64,000 nt of DNA from Paraburkholderia fynbosensis (GTDB lineage Bacteria; Pseudomonadota; Gammaproteobacteria; Burkholderiales; Burkholderiaceae): the NCBI RefSeq assembly GCF_902859935.1, contig NZ_CADIKI010000002.1, positions 1-64,000 on the forward strand, written 5' to 3'. The translations under genes and the position numbers were made by a program. This document shows, piece by piece, positions 43,304 through 54,313 of the stretch. The first letter of the stretch is position 1. Every line of letters starts with the position of its first letter. Under the pieces are notes generated by a model. It saw only the letters and a list, made by a program, of their open reading frames with translations. It was not told the origin of the DNA and searched no databases.

Positions 43304-43337
43304 AAAAAGGCCCCGCGAAGTTAGCGGGGCTTTTTTT
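43304..43337 (+). terminator. Terminator after rpmA
   Basis: The stem GCCCCGC/GCGGGGC (with one bulged G) is flanked by AAAAA on the left and seven T on the right (43331-43337), with loop GAAGTTA. It separates the ribosomal protein pair from obg. Confidence 0.88.
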
Positions 43338-43405
43338 ATTGCAGCGCTTTCGCCCGATTCGCGAAATCGATCATGCATGACGAGGCGGCTATGCCGTTCG
43401 GTCGA

Positions 43406-43435
43406 TTGATCAACCTGCGGCGGGCGCGGCAAAAT
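43406..43435 (+). promoter_or_regulatory. Candidate promoter for obg
   Basis: TTGATC (43406-43411), 18-bp spacer, CAAAAT (43430-43435). It lies between the rpmA terminator and obg at 43502. The match is moderate. Confidence 0.4.
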
Positions 43436-43450
43436 AGCAGCATCCGATAG

Positions 43451-44620
<1,170 letters not shown>

Positions 44621-44695
44621 TAAAAAGCTCGAGCGCCGGCAGGCTTGGACGGGCTGCCGGCATGCATCATGCGTCATCTTGGGAGACAGCGCACA

Positions 44696-45814
44696 ATGCG
44701 TTCCGTCATCGCAGATTCCCGGCGATTGGTAGTGAAAGTCGGTTCGAGCCTCGTCACGAATGACGGGCGTGGCCTCGATCATGCAGCAATCGGCCGCTGG
44801 GCCGCGCAGATTGCCGCGCTGCGTGCGCAAGGCAAGGAAGTGGTGCTGGTCAGTTCGGGCGCCATCGCCGAAGGAATGCAGCGGCTCGGTTGGACCAAAC
44901 GACCACGCGAAATCGACGAATTGCAGGCGGCTGCGGCCGTCGGTCAAATGGGCCTTGCGCAAGTGTACGAAAGCCGCTTTGCCGAGCACTCGATTCAGAC
45001 CGCGCAGATTCTGCTTACTCACGCCGACCTGGCCGACCGCGAGCGCTATCTGAACGCGCGCTCCACGTTGCTCACGCTGCTGCGTTTGGGCGTGGTGCCG
45101 ATCATCAACGAGAACGACACGGTCGTTACCGACGAAATCAAGTTTGGTGATAACGACACGCTGGGCGCGCTGGTCGCCAACCTGATCGAAGGCGATGCGC
45201 TCGTCATCCTCACCGATCAGCAAGGTCTCTTCACCGCCGATCCCCGCAAGGACCCGAGCGCCACGCTCGTTCAGCAAGCCGATGCGGGTGCGCCGGAACT
45301 CGAAGCAATGGCCGGTGGGGCGGGCTCGAGTCTGGGTCGTGGCGGCATGTTGACGAAGATTCTTGCTGCGAAGCGTGCGGCTCACAGCGGCGCGAATACG
45401 GTGATCGCGAGCGGACGCGAAGCGGATGTGCTGTCGCGGCTGGCCTCAGGCGAGGCGATCGGCACGCAGCTGATCGCGCGCACCGCACGGATGGCAGCAC
45501 GCAAGCAGTGGATGGCCGATCATCTGCAGGTGCGCGGCCATGTGGTGATCGACGACGGTGCGGTCGAAAAGCTGACCGCTGGCGGCAAGAGCTTGCTGCC
45601 TATCGGCATTGTCGGTGTGCAGGGCGCTTTTGCGCGCGGCGAGGTGATCGCTTGCCTGAGCCCTGCAGGGCACGAAGTGGCGCGCGGCCTGACAAACTAC
45701 AGCAGCGCGGAAACCAAGCTGATTCAACGGCGTCCGAGCGGCGAGATCGAATCGGTGCTCGGCTACATGCTGGAGCCCGAGCTGATCCATCGCGACAACC
45801 TGGTGCTGGTCTGA
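44696..45814 (+). CDS. proB: Glutamate 5-kinase
   Basis: ProB phosphorylates glutamate in proline synthesis. The amino acid kinase domain begins [16 protein letters not shown]. It continues with [17 protein letters not shown] and [17 protein letters not shown]-terminal PUA domain (about residues 280-370) is present ([23 protein letters not shown]). The length of 372 aa is from ATG 44696, with GGGAGA 9 bp upstream; the frame is open to 44645 without such a site. Confidence 0.95.
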   Translation: MRSVIADSRRLVVKVGSSLVTNDGRGLDHAAIGRWAAQIAALRAQGKEVVLVSSGAIAEGMQRLGWTKRPREIDELQAAAAVGQMGLAQVYESRFAEHSIQTAQILLTHADLADRERYLNARSTLLTLLRLGVVPIINENDTVVTDEIKFGDNDTLGALVANLIEGDALVILTDQQGLFTADPRKDPSATLVQQADAGAPELEAMAGGAGSSLGRGGMLTKILAAKRAAHSGANTVIASGREADVLSRLASGEAIGTQLIARTARMAARKQWMADHLQVRGHVVIDDGAVEKLTAGGKSLLPIGIVGVQGAFARGEVIACLSPAGHEVARGLTNYSSAETKLIQRRPSGEIESVLGYMLEPELIHRDNLVLV

Positions 45815-45844
45815 CTCACTGACCGGCAGACGTGTATGGCCGAT

Positions 45845-45884
45845 AAAAAATGCCGTTCCAGCTTCCGTTAGAACGGCATTTTTT
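45845..45884. terminator. Bidirectional terminator proB / lipoprotein
   Basis: A perfect 14-bp stem AAAAAATGCCGTTC/GAACGGCATTTTTT (45845-45858 with 45871-45884) with a 12-nt loop. T-runs exist on both strands, between converging genes. Confidence 0.92.
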
Positions 45885-45937
45885 CATGTCCACGACGCGC
45901 CCGCATGATTGAACACACGGCGCTGAAAAATCGCGCC

Positions 45938-46495
45938 TCAGTGAATCAACGAGGTCGCGGTACGCTTGTAGCGGATATTCTCGATGATTTGCGCGGCCTT
46001 CCCCGTAGGCATCTTGTTCGCGCACATATAGTCCTGGTACAGCGCCGCGTGATAGGCGTTCAACGCGCCGTTCTCGATGCGCGAAAACTCGTTGGCGACC
46101 GTGCGGTCCCAGCCGTCATGATCCGCATTCAGGCCCGCATACAGACGCCATTCGTAAGTGTCGCAGCGGATTCCTTCGTAGTTCACATTGCGAGCGCCGC
46201 TCGGGCTCGTCACGACCACGGTATAACGCACCACGCCGTCGGTGCCGACGCTCAGCGAATTCCGGTCGATTGCGAACTGCAGCGGCGTATTGCCCGACAC
46301 CTCGAACGGCAGCAGATTCGACTCTTGCGGCAGCGGCGGCAGGGTGTCCACTTGGTTTTCAACCCAGTTGCCTTTGCGGTCAAGCAGGTAGACGAACGCG
46401 CTGTCGTCTTGATTGGTGGGTTTGCCGGCGCTCGAGCAGCCAGCCAGCAGGGCGCCGGTGGCGACACACGCCACGACGAGTGCAAGTGCTTTCAA
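45938..46495 (-). CDS. Lipoprotein, CNP1-like family
   Basis: A predicted lipoprotein of about 185 aa. I place the start at TTG 46495, with GGGGAA just upstream. This gives a tidy signal, (M)KALALVVACVATGALLAGC, with lipobox LAGC and Cys20. The open frame reaches ATG 46654, but the longer versions add a charged leader before the signal. The body resembles the CNP1-like domain (ENQVDTLPPLPQESNLLPF, GIRCDTYEWRLYA, DYMCANKMPTGKA). The function is unknown. It lies downstream of rppH on the same strand. Confidence 0.7.
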   Translation of the reverse strand: MKALALVVACVATGALLAGCSSAGKPTNQDDSAFVYLLDRKGNWVENQVDTLPPLPQESNLLPFEVSGNTPLQFAIDRNSLSVGTDGVVRYTVVVTSPSGARNVNYEGIRCDTYEWRLYAGLNADHDGWDRTVANEFSRIENGALNAYHAALYQDYMCANKMPTGKAAQIIENIRYKRTATSLIH

Positions 46496-46571
46496 TATGA
46501 TTTCCCCGAAACACTGGCGCGGCTCGAGGAGCCGCGCCAGCAGAGGCGGCATGGACAGCCGCACAGAGTTG

Positions 46572-47312
46572 TTAATTGCGCACGCCCGGGCGGAACAGCA
46601 AGCCGGCGGTTTCGTCGGCCGATTCTTCCCGGCGCTCCGGATCGGCGCACACATCGGCCGCTGACCTGGAATCCTGACCGCAATCGGACGCGATCGTGAC
46701 GTGAACCGATGTTTCGATGCTGACGGACGTTACGGAAGTCACCGTCATTACCGTGGAATCCGGTGGGCTTTCCATCGACGACGCTATCCGGGGATAACGC
46801 GGCCCATGGTGCCCGCCAGGTTTTTCCGCACGCGGCGCAGCCCGGCGCATGAAACGGGATAGCTCCGTCAGCGCCAACTGATACACATCCCGCTTGAACT
46901 CGATCACACAGTCGAGCGGCACCCAGTACTCGTTCCAGCGCCACGCATCGAACTCAGGATGGTCGGTGGCGCGCAAGCAGATGTCGCAGTCGCGTCCTAC
47001 CATCCGGAGCAAGAACCAGATTTGCTTCTGGCCGCGGTAATGACCGCGTACTTCGCGCTTTATGAACTTGTCAGGCACCTCGTAACGCAACCAGTCGCGC
47101 GTGCGACCGATCACCTTGACGTGCTCAGGAAGCAGTCCGGTTTCTTCGTGTAACTCCCGATACATCGCTTGCACGGGGGTCTCTCCGTACTTGATGCCCC
47201 CTTGCGGAAACTGCCAGGAATGTTCACGGAGCCGTTTGCCCCAAAACACCTCGTTGTGCGCGTTCAAGAGGATGATGCCGACGTTCGGGCGAAAGCCTTC
47301 ACGATCCAGCAT
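46572..47312 (-). CDS. rppH: RNA pyrophosphohydrolase RppH with C-terminal extension
   Basis: RppH removes pyrophosphate from 5' triphosphate RNA, triggering decay. It starts [17 protein letters not shown], and the Nudix box [23 protein letters not shown] is at residues 38-60. [25 protein letters not shown] is characteristic in this region. The length is 246 aa against about 176 in E. coli. Residues 161-246 are a low-complexity tail rich in Ser/Thr/Val then Glu/Ala/Asp. ATG 47312 has AGGTGG 5 bp upstream; the frame runs open to 47384. Confidence 0.92.
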   Translation of the reverse strand: MLDREGFRPNVGIILLNAHNEVFWGKRLREHSWQFPQGGIKYGETPVQAMYRELHEETGLLPEHVKVIGRTRDWLRYEVPDKFIKREVRGHYRGQKQIWFLLRMVGRDCDICLRATDHPEFDAWRWNEYWVPLDCVIEFKRDVYQLALTELSRFMRRAAPRAEKPGGHHGPRYPRIASSMESPPDSTVMTVTSVTSVSIETSVHVTIASDCGQDSRSAADVCADPERREESADETAGLLFRPGVRN

Positions 47313-47615
47313 ACAACCACCTTCGAATCCTTTAAAATTGCTTTGATTATAAACAGATAACGGACCCGACGCACCGAATCGCACCAGAATGGAACGAATC
47401 GCCGCAAAAGCCTCGCATTTGCGGTAGCCTGTCAGTCTTTCCGGGCCTTATCCCTTGTGCACAAGCTGTGCGCGCGGCTTCGGCGCCGCGCTCGGGCAGC
47501 GTCGTTGCCGGTGTCAGGCGAACCGTGCTGGCTCAGCGCCGGATCTGTATCGATTTCCCCACCGTTTTCACCTTTCGGGCGGTCCCTCCGGAGCCGCCGC
47601 TTTTGGATAATCTGA
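47313..47615. other. Divergent intergenic region rppH / proS
   Basis: 303 bp. On the minus strand a perfect TATAAT (47351-47346) lies 34 nt before the rppH ATG and could be its -10, although no -35 is obvious. No gene was recognised. A proS promoter could not be assigned. Confidence 0.45.
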
Positions 47616-49352
47616 ATGAAAGCTTCCCGTTTCTTTATCGGCACTTTGAAAGAAGCTCCCGCCGACGCCGAGATCGTCAGCCACAAGCTCATGGTGCGCG
47701 CCGGCATGATCCGCCGCGTCGCCGGCGGCATCTATAACTACCTGCCGGTCGGCCTGCGTTCGATCCGCAAGGTAGAAGCCATCGTGCGCGAAGAAATGAA
47801 CCGGGCAGGCGCGATTGAATTGCTGATGCCGTCGGTGCAGCCAGCCGAGTTGTGGCAGGAATCGGGCCGCTGGGAAAAGTACGGCCCCGAGTTGCTGCGC
47901 TTCAAGGATCGCAAACAGTCCGACTTCGTGCTCGGCCCGACGCACGAAGAAGTGGTCACGGACATCGCGCGCAATCAGATCAAGAGCTATCGCCAGTTGC
48001 CGGTCAACTTCTATCAGGTCCAGACGAAGTTCCGCGACGAGATCCGCCCGCGTTTCGGCGTGATGCGTGGCCGCGAGTTCATCATGAAAGACGCGTACTC
48101 GTTCGACAAGGACGCCGAAGGTCTGCGCGAGTCGTATCGCAAGATGTACGACGCATACGTGCGAATCTTTACGCGCCTCGGTCTGGACTTCCGCGCGGTG
48201 GCCGCGGACAACGGTTCGATCGGCGGCAGCGGCTCGCACGAATTTCACGTGATCGCCGACACCGGCGAAGACGCGATCGCCTATTGCCCGACCTCGGACT
48301 TCGCTGCGAACGTCGAAGCGGCCGAAGCTCTGCCGCTCTACGCGCAACGCGCCGCCCCGGCCGAAGACATGAAGAAGACTGCGACGCCTGGCAAGGCGAA
48401 GTGCGAGGCCGTCGCCGAACTGCTGAACATTCCGCTCGAACGCACGATCAAGTCGATCGTGCTGGCAACGGAAAACGAAGGCGCCGAGCCGACCATCTGG
48501 CTACTGATGCTGCGCGGCGATCACGATCTGAACGAGATCAAGGCAAGCAAGCTGCCCGGTCTCACCGACTTCCGCATGGCAACCGAGGCCGAAATCATTG
48601 CAACATTCGGTACGCCGCCGGGTTACCTAGGTCCGATCAACACCAAGAAGCCGGTCAAGGTCGTCGCGGATCGCACGGTCGCGAACATGAGCGACTTCGT
48701 GGTCGGCGCGAACGAGGTGGATTACCACATCGCCGGGGTGAATTGGGGCCGCGATCTGCCGGAGCCGGTCGTCGCCGACATCCGCAATGTGAAGAAGGGC
48801 GATCCATCGCCGGACGGCAAGGGCGAGATCGACATCTGCCGCGGTATCGAAGTGGGCCACGTATTCCAGCTCGGCACCAAGTATTCGGAAGCGATGAACG
48901 CGAACTGCCTCGACGAAACCGGCAAGCCGCAGCCGATGGAAATGGGCTGCTACGGTATCGGCATCACGCGTATTCTCGGCGCCGCGATCGAACAGAATTT
49001 CGACGACAAGGGCATCATCTGGCCGGAGTCGATCGCGCCGTTCGAAGTTGTGCTGTGTCCGATGGGCTATGACCGTAGCGAGGCCGTGCGCGAGCAGGCC
49101 GACAAGCTGTATGCGACCTTGGTCGAAGCGGGCATCGACGTGATTCTCGACGACCGTGGCGAGCGCCCCGGCGTGATGTTCGCCGATTGGGAGCTGATCG
49201 GCGTGCCGCATCGTCTCGTGATCGGTGACCGTGGTCTGAAGGACGGCAAGCTCGAATACCAAGGCCGCCGCGACGCCGAACCGACGCTGCTGCCGGTCGA
49301 AGATGCCGCCCAGACGGTCATCGGGAAGGTGCGCGCGGCGTTGGCGCGCTAA
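47616..49352 (+). CDS. proS: Prolyl-tRNA synthetase
   Basis: A class II synthetase charging tRNA-Pro. It starts [20 protein letters not shown]. Motif 1 ([19 protein letters not shown]), motif 2 ([25 protein letters not shown]) and motif 3 ([10 protein letters not shown]) are in order. An editing INS domain is inserted between motifs 2 and 3 (about residues 225-400). The length of 578 aa matches the bacterial type. A tRNA-Pro gene also lies in this window, at 41316. Confidence 0.96.
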   Translation: MKASRFFIGTLKEAPADAEIVSHKLMVRAGMIRRVAGGIYNYLPVGLRSIRKVEAIVREEMNRAGAIELLMPSVQPAELWQESGRWEKYGPELLRFKDRKQSDFVLGPTHEEVVTDIARNQIKSYRQLPVNFYQVQTKFRDEIRPRFGVMRGREFIMKDAYSFDKDAEGLRESYRKMYDAYVRIFTRLGLDFRAVAADNGSIGGSGSHEFHVIADTGEDAIAYCPTSDFAANVEAAEALPLYAQRAAPAEDMKKTATPGKAKCEAVAELLNIPLERTIKSIVLATENEGAEPTIWLLMLRGDHDLNEIKASKLPGLTDFRMATEAEIIATFGTPPGYLGPINTKKPVKVVADRTVANMSDFVVGANEVDYHIAGVNWGRDLPEPVVADIRNVKKGDPSPDGKGEIDICRGIEVGHVFQLGTKYSEAMNANCLDETGKPQPMEMGCYGIGITRILGAAIEQNFDDKGIIWPESIAPFEVVLCPMGYDRSEAVREQADKLYATLVEAGIDVILDDRGERPGVMFADWELIGVPHRLVIGDRGLKDGKLEYQGRRDAEPTLLPVEDAAQTVIGKVRAALAR

Positions 49353-49364
49353 GCGGAGCGGACG

Positions 49365-49964
49365 GTGGAGTACACCTTCCTCTCTGCCACCGTCCTGCTG
49401 ATCCTGATCACCGATCCGCTTGGCAATATTCCGGTCTTCGTCAGTTGTCTGCGCGGGGTGGCGCCTGAGCGTCGCACGATCGTCATTTTGCGCGAGGTGG
49501 CGATCGCCTTTGCGATCCTGCTGATCTTCATGGTGCTGGGTCAGGGCTTTTTGCGCATGATGAGCCTGAGCGACCAGTCGTTGCGCATCGGCGGCGGGAT
49601 CGTGCTGTTTCTGATCGCGCTGAGAATGGTGTTCCCGCATCCGGACGGTCCGTTCGGCGGCGACGCGCGCGGCGGCGAGCCGCTCATCGTGCCGCTCGCG
49701 ATCCCGGCGCTGGCGGGTCCATCGGCGCTGGCGACGGTCATGCTGCTGACGTCGCAGGCGCCCGGCAAGATGTTCGAGTGGATTGGCGCGCTGACCGTCA
49801 CGATGATCGTCTGCGCGATCGTGCTCATGCTGGCCGAGCGCATTCAGATCCTGCTCGGCGAGCGTACAATGGCGGCCTTCGAGCGGCTGATGGGTCTCGT
49901 GCTGGTGGCGATCTCGGTCGAAATGATGCTCGGTGGTATCCGGTCTTTCGTGCAGCATCTATGA
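49365..49964 (+). CDS. MarC-family inner-membrane protein
   Basis: A 199-aa polytopic protein of the MarC/YhgN family with six predicted membrane segments, for example FLSATVLLILITDPLGNIPVF and VAIAFAILLIFMVLGQGFL. The family signature DPLGNIPVF and the middle motif VPLAIPALAGPSALATVM are present. The molecular function is not established. The start is GTG 49365 with GGAG 7 bp upstream, 12 bp after proS, so it is probably cotranscribed with it. Confidence 0.87.
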   Translation: MEYTFLSATVLLILITDPLGNIPVFVSCLRGVAPERRTIVILREVAIAFAILLIFMVLGQGFLRMMSLSDQSLRIGGGIVLFLIALRMVFPHPDGPFGGDARGGEPLIVPLAIPALAGPSALATVMLLTSQAPGKMFEWIGALTVTMIVCAIVLMLAERIQILLGERTMAAFERLMGLVLVAISVEMMLGGIRSFVQHL

Positions 49965-50030
49965 GTCTGGGCGCACGAGAACCGTTCTGCACAAGCATCG
50001 AGTGCGCTCACGTTGCGCTTGCGGCGCAGA

Positions 50031-50061
50031 AAAAAAAGCGGCCCACATGGGCCGCTTTTTT
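50031..50061. terminator. Bidirectional terminator marC / hpt
   Basis: The stem AAAAAAGCGGCCC/GGGCCGCTTTTTT (50032-50044 with 50049-50061) with an ACAT loop, between converging genes. Strong A/T runs lie on both sides. Confidence 0.92.
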
Positions 50062-50127
50062 ACGCCATCTCTTCGCGGGGATCGACCGCATGCCGCCATG
50101 ACAGCGGCGCTGTCAAACGCGCCTCGA

Positions 50128-50679
50128 TCAAGCCCCTTCGGTCAGCGCACGAATCGTCGGCAGGTTGCGCCAGTAACCCTTCGCGTCCATCCCGCAGCCG
50201 AACACGTAGCGGTCCGGCACTTCGAAGCCGCAGTAGTCGGGGCGCAGCGGCTTCGCCTTCGGAATGATCTTCTCGCACAGCACCGCGCTCAGGAAGCGCT
50301 TCGCGCCCATCGCCAGGATGCGGTCGCGGATCGCGGCCATCGTCTCGCCTTCGTCGAGGATGTCGTCGAGCACGAGCACGACGCGGTCCTTCACCGACTC
50401 GGCCGGTGCGACGCGCCACTGCATCTCGTTGCCACCCTTGGTGGTGTTGCGGTAGCGGGTTAGATGGATGTAGTCGAACTCGAGCGGGAAATCGAGGTGC
50501 GGCAGCAGCATGCCGGTGAACACCGCGGCGCCGCCCATCACCGACAGCACGAGCGGAAAGTCCTCGCTCATCTCGTCGCGAATGGCGGCCGCCATGCCGC
50601 TGATCGACGCGTTGACGTCGCTGGCCGAAACGATTTCTTCGGAGTGGCTAAAAATGTGGAGGGCTTCTTCGCGGTTCAT
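50128..50679 (-). CDS. hpt: Hypoxanthine(-guanine) phosphoribosyltransferase
   Basis: This purine-salvage enzyme of 183 aa transfers phosphoribose from PRPP to hypoxanthine or guanine. The PRPP loop is VLVLDDILDEGETM. VMGGAAVFTGMLLPHL matches the N-terminal phosphate-binding loop, and VFGCGMDAKGYWRNLP the C-terminal base-binding strand. ATG 50679 was chosen as the family start (MNREEALHIF); the frame is open to 50778. It lies downstream of ffh on the same strand. Confidence 0.88.
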   Translation of the reverse strand: MNREEALHIFSHSEEIVSASDVNASISGMAAAIRDEMSEDFPLVLSVMGGAAVFTGMLLPHLDFPLEFDYIHLTRYRNTTKGGNEMQWRVAPAESVKDRVVLVLDDILDEGETMAAIRDRILAMGAKRFLSAVLCEKIIPKAKPLRPDYCGFEVPDRYVFGCGMDAKGYWRNLPTIRALTEGA

Positions 50680-50845
50680 GACGTCTGGCGGGCGGTAACT
50701 GTATACATAGGGTGAAAGAGCGCCCCGCAGGAAGCTCCCTTGGGCAACGGCGGCTTGCGGGACAGAATAAACCCGCACGAACCTGGAGTCAGCCGCGCGC
50801 GCCGTGCTTCGTGTACGTGACGCGCGCCCACCGTTTTGCTAAAGC

Positions 50846-52213
50846 TTAGCGCATGCCGGGCAACATGCCCTTCATGCCGCGCATCATCTTCTGCAGATTG
50901 CCGCCCTTGAGCTTCTTCATCATCGTGCGCATCTGGTCGTACTGGTTCAGCATGCGGTTGACTTCCTGCACCTGCACGCCCGCGCCTGCGGCAATGCGGC
51001 GCTTGCGGGTGGCCTTGATCAGATCGGGCTTCGCGCGCTCCAGCGGGGTCATCGAGTTGATGATGCCTTCCATGCGGCGCATCTGCTTTTCGGCCTGGCC
51101 CATGTCGGCGCCGGCGGCGGCCTGCTGGAACTGCGCGGGCAGTTTGTCCATCAGCGACGACAGGCCACCCATGCCCTTCATTTGCGTGAGCTGCGCGCGG
51201 AAATCGTTGAGGTCGAAGTCGCCGCCTTTTTTGACCTTGTCGGCGAGCTTCTGCGCGGCTTGAACATCTACGCCGCGTTGCGCTTCTTCGACGAGAGCGA
51301 GAATGTCGCCCATGCCGAGAATCCGGTTCGCCATCCGATCCGGATAGAAGATTTCGAGGCCGTCGAGTTTTTCCGCGACACCGACAAACTTGATCGGCTT
51401 GCCCGTCACGTGGCGCACGGAGAGCGCCGCGCCACCGCGCGAGTCGCCGTCGAGCTTGGTGAGGACCACGCCGGTGAGCGGCAATGCGTCGCTGAACGCC
51501 TTGGCGGTGTTCACCGCGTCCTGGCCGAGCATTGCGTCGACGACGAAGAGCGTTTCCGCCGGTTTCAATTCACCGTGAAGCGCGGTGATTTCCTGCATCA
51601 TCGCTTCGTCGATACCCAGACGGCCGGCCGTGTCGACCAGCAGCACGTCGTGGTAGTGGCGCTTGGCCCAGTCCACGGCGGCGCGTGCGATGTCGACCGG
51701 CTTCTGGTCCGGTTCCGACGGGAAGAAATCCGCGCCGACCTGCTCGGTCACCGTCTTCAGCTGCGCGATAGCGGCGGGGCGGTAGACGTCGCACGAAACT
51801 GTCAGCACCTTCTTCTTGTACTTCTCGCGCAGCAGCTTGGCGAGCTTGCCGACCGTGGTCGTCTTACCGGCGCCCTGCAGACCCGCCATCAGAATGACGG
51901 CCGGCGGCGTGACTGCGAGATTGAGCTCGACCGCCTTGCCTTCATAGTCGCCGCCGATGATCGCGGTCAGCTCGCGCTGCACCACGCCGACCAGCGCCTG
52001 ACCCGGCGACAGACTGCTGATGACTTCCTCGCCAAGCGCCTTTTCCTTCACCTTGGCGATGAACTCGCGCACGACGGGCAGCGCCACGTCGGCCTCGAGG
52101 AGCGCCAGGCGAACTTCGCGCAGCATTTCCTGGGTGTTCGCCTCGGTGAGCCGGGCTTCGCCGCGCAGTGTCTTGACGACGCGCGCCATCCGTTGAGTCA
52201 GATTGTCGAGCAT
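50846..52213 (-). CDS. ffh: Signal recognition particle protein Ffh
   Basis: Ffh is the GTPase of SRP that binds signal sequences with 4.5S RNA. An N domain precedes the G domain: G1 MAGLQGAGKTTTVGKLAK, G3 LVDTAGRLGIDEAMM, G4 TKLDGDSRGGAALS. The methionine-rich M domain occupies the C-terminal third (MRTMMKKLKGGNLQKMMRG). The length is 455 aa from ATG 52213 (MLDNLTQRM). Confidence 0.96.
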   Translation of the reverse strand: MLDNLTQRMARVVKTLRGEARLTEANTQEMLREVRLALLEADVALPVVREFIAKVKEKALGEEVISSLSPGQALVGVVQRELTAIIGGDYEGKAVELNLAVTPPAVILMAGLQGAGKTTTVGKLAKLLREKYKKKVLTVSCDVYRPAAIAQLKTVTEQVGADFFPSEPDQKPVDIARAAVDWAKRHYHDVLLVDTAGRLGIDEAMMQEITALHGELKPAETLFVVDAMLGQDAVNTAKAFSDALPLTGVVLTKLDGDSRGGAALSVRHVTGKPIKFVGVAEKLDGLEIFYPDRMANRILGMGDILALVEEAQRGVDVQAAQKLADKVKKGGDFDLNDFRAQLTQMKGMGGLSSLMDKLPAQFQQAAAGADMGQAEKQMRRMEGIINSMTPLERAKPDLIKATRKRRIAAGAGVQVQEVNRMLNQYDQMRTMMKKLKGGNLQKMMRGMKGMLPGMR

Positions 52214-52294
52214 GGGGAGCGATGAACAGTGCGGCCCGCGCAGCACGCGACGTGGAAGACGTCGCGGAGTAGGGGCCTAGTGTAAACTTCGAAT

Positions 52295-53221
52295 ATGGAT
52301 ATTGTACTGTATGCCCTCACTGCGCTCCTCTATGGCGGTCTTGCCGTGGCAGGCTGGCGCTCGCACCGGCACGCCGCCGCGCGTCCCATGCTGGAGAGCG
52401 TGCCGCCGATGCCCGCTGCCGCGCGTATTCCGGTCGCTTCGGCCGCATCGGGCATGAGCACGCCGGGCCGTGCGCTGTTGTTCGTCGCGCTGCTCGCGCA
52501 TGGCGTGCTGCTGCATGCCACCATCTTCCCGCAGAATGCGATGGTGTTCGGCTTCGCGTTCGCACTGTCGGCCATGTTCTGGCTCGGCGCGGGCATCTAC
52601 TGGATCGAGAGTTTTTTCTTTCCGCTCGACGGCCTGCGCCTGCTCGTGTTGCCGCTCGCGTGCATCGCGTCGCTGTTGCCGCTGGCGTTTAACGGCGTGC
52701 GCGTGCTGCCGTACGCGGCCGCGCCGATGTTCAAGCTGCACTTCCTGATCGCCAACATCGCGTATGGTCTGTTTGCGATCGCGGCGCTGCACGCCATTCT
52801 GATGCTGCTCGTCGAGCGGCGTCTGCATGCGATGCGCGGCGGCCTCGCGCAACGGCACGCGGCCGCCGCGGGCAACGGCTGGCTGTCGAGCTGGCTCGAC
52901 ACGCTGCCGCCGCTGCTGACGCTGGAAAAGCTGCTGTTCCGTCTGATCGGCGCGGGCTTCGTGCTGCTGACACTCACGCTCGTGTCGGGCATCCTGTTCA
53001 GCGAGCAACTGGTCGACCGCGCGCTGCGGCTCGATCACAAAACCGTCTTTGCGATTCTTTCCTGGGTGATGTTCGGCGCGTTGCTGACCGCGCGCAAGGT
53101 GTCCGGCTGGCGCGGCCGTGCGGCATTGCGCTGGGTGCTGGCGTCGTTCGTCGCGCTGTTGCTGGCGTACGTCGGCAGCCGTTTTGTCTTCGAGGTGCTG
53201 TTGCACCGTGCCGTAGTGTGA
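52295..53221 (+). CDS. CcsA/YpjD-like cytochrome c assembly-family membrane protein
   Basis: A 308-aa polytopic inner-membrane protein with about eight hydrophobic segments and the family features ALHAILMLLVERRLHAMRGG and LDHKTVFAILSWVMFGALL. It belongs to the family of cytochrome c assembly permeases (CcsA/YpjD), often found next to ffh. No ccm genes are nearby, so a role in cytochrome maturation is not established. It is divergent from ffh with an 81-bp gap. Confidence 0.78.
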   Translation: MDIVLYALTALLYGGLAVAGWRSHRHAAARPMLESVPPMPAAARIPVASAASGMSTPGRALLFVALLAHGVLLHATIFPQNAMVFGFAFALSAMFWLGAGIYWIESFFFPLDGLRLLVLPLACIASLLPLAFNGVRVLPYAAAPMFKLHFLIANIAYGLFAIAALHAILMLLVERRLHAMRGGLAQRHAAAAGNGWLSSWLDTLPPLLTLEKLLFRLIGAGFVLLTLTLVSGILFSEQLVDRALRLDHKTVFAILSWVMFGALLTARKVSGWRGRAALRWVLASFVALLLAYVGSRFVFEVLLHRAVV

Positions 53222-53231
53222 GCGTGTCCCC

Positions 53232-53552
53232 ATGCGACAAATTTTTTTGCTGATTCTGCTGTTCATCGTCGGCCAATGGCTGGTGAAGGCGGTGCGCCGT
53301 CACGATGCGCAAACGGCCCGCCGAACCGGCACGGGCGCGCAGGGCGCCAGCGCCAGAAGCGCCGATGGTGCTGCCAGCGGCGGCGCGCAGCCCACCGCCG
53401 CGCCGCAACTCGCGGAGCCGATGATCCGCTGCGTCGAATGCGGCGTGCACGCGCCGAAGAGCGACTCGGTCGAGGTGGCGGGGCAGCCGTTCTGCAGCGC
53501 CGCCCACGCGCAGCGTCACGGCGCGCGTCCCTCGGGCCGCGACGCTCGATGA
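53232..53552 (+). CDS. PP0621-family small membrane protein
   Basis: A 106-aa protein of unknown function. It has an N-terminal membrane segment (IFLLILLFIVGQWLVKAV), a low-complexity Ala/Gly/Ser linker of about 35 residues, and a C-terminal cysteine motif RCVECGVHAP...QPFCSAAHAQRH that looks metal-binding. The stop overlaps the ampD ATG (ATGA, 53549-53552), which suggests a linked function or at least cotranslation. Confidence 0.75.
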   Translation: MRQIFLLILLFIVGQWLVKAVRRHDAQTARRTGTGAQGASARSADGAASGGAQPTAAPQLAEPMIRCVECGVHAPKSDSVEVAGQPFCSAAHAQRHGARPSGRDAR

Positions 53553-54145
53553 GCGTCGAATTCGCCGTCGATGCAGACGGCTGGGTCGCCGCCGCTCGCC
53601 AACTGCCATCGCCGAATTTCGAAGCGCGGCCCGCCGGGGCCGTGCCGACGCTGATTGTCGTCCACAACATCAGCCTGCCGCCCGACGAGTTCGGCGGCAC
53701 GGCGATCGCCGAACTGTTCCAGAACACGCTCGATTGCGATGCGCACCCGTACTACGACTCGCACCTGCGCGGCGTGCGAGTGTCGGCGCATTTCGTGATT
53801 CATCGCGACGGCGCGCTCGCACAGTTCGTCTCGTGCAACGCGCGCGCGTGGCACGCGGGGCCGTCGAATTTTTTCGGCCGCGAGCGCTGCAATGATTTCT
53901 CGATCGGCATCGAACTGGAGGGCAGCGACACGACTGCCTTCGAAGCGGCGCAATACCGCACGCTCGGTGCCCTGGTGAGCGCGCTGAAGGCGCGCTATCC
54001 GGTCGATGCGCTGGCCGGTCACTCGGACATCGCCCCCGGTCGCAAGACCGATCCAGGGCCGCATTTCGAATGGCAGCGGCTGCAAAAAGATACAGCGCTT
54101 GCGGATCAGTACTTCCCCTATCTCAAGTTTTCCAAAACGCTGTAG
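53549..54145 (+). CDS. ampD: 1,6-anhydro-N-acetylmuramyl-L-alanine amidase
   Basis: AmpD is a cytoplasmic zinc amidase of peptidoglycan recycling; its loss induces chromosomal beta-lactamases in many bacteria. The zinc site is formed by His in LIVVHNISLPP and His/Asp in GHSDIAPGRKTDPG. HFVIHRDGALAQFV and NDFSIGIELEGSD are typical of the Amidase_2 fold. The length is 198 aa. ATG 53549 overlaps the PP0621 stop. Confidence 0.93.
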   Translation: MSVEFAVDADGWVAAARQLPSPNFEARPAGAVPTLIVVHNISLPPDEFGGTAIAELFQNTLDCDAHPYYDSHLRGVRVSAHFVIHRDGALAQFVSCNARAWHAGPSNFFGRERCNDFSIGIELEGSDTTAFEAAQYRTLGALVSALKARYPVDALAGHSDIAPGRKTDPGPHFEWQRLQKDTALADQYFPYLKFSKTL

Positions 54146-54263
54146 CACCCCTTCGCGCGAGTTCGCGTGATGCGAGGAGAGCAAGGCGTGGCCTCGTTCT
54201 CGGGGAGGCGGCTTCGCAGCGCGCGATGCAAAAAGTCAACCCCGACGGCCCAAATAAAACGAT

Positions 54264-54291
54264 TTGACCTGACTTGAATCTCCACTATACT
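54264..54291 (+). promoter_or_regulatory. Predicted nrdA promoter
   Basis: TTGACC (54264-54269), 16-bp spacer, TATACT (54286-54291). The -10 lies inside the first NrdR box, as expected for repression by NrdR. Confidence 0.7.
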
Positions 54292-54297
54292 TGGTGC
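54282..54297 (+). promoter_or_regulatory. NrdR box 1
   Basis: CCACTATACTTGGTGC compared with the consensus ACACWATATNTWGTGT keeps the core C-A-A...G positions with mismatches at the ends. It starts 32 bp before box 2, about three helical turns. Confidence 0.68.
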
Positions 54298-54313
54298 CGT
54301 AGATTCAGTCGCA

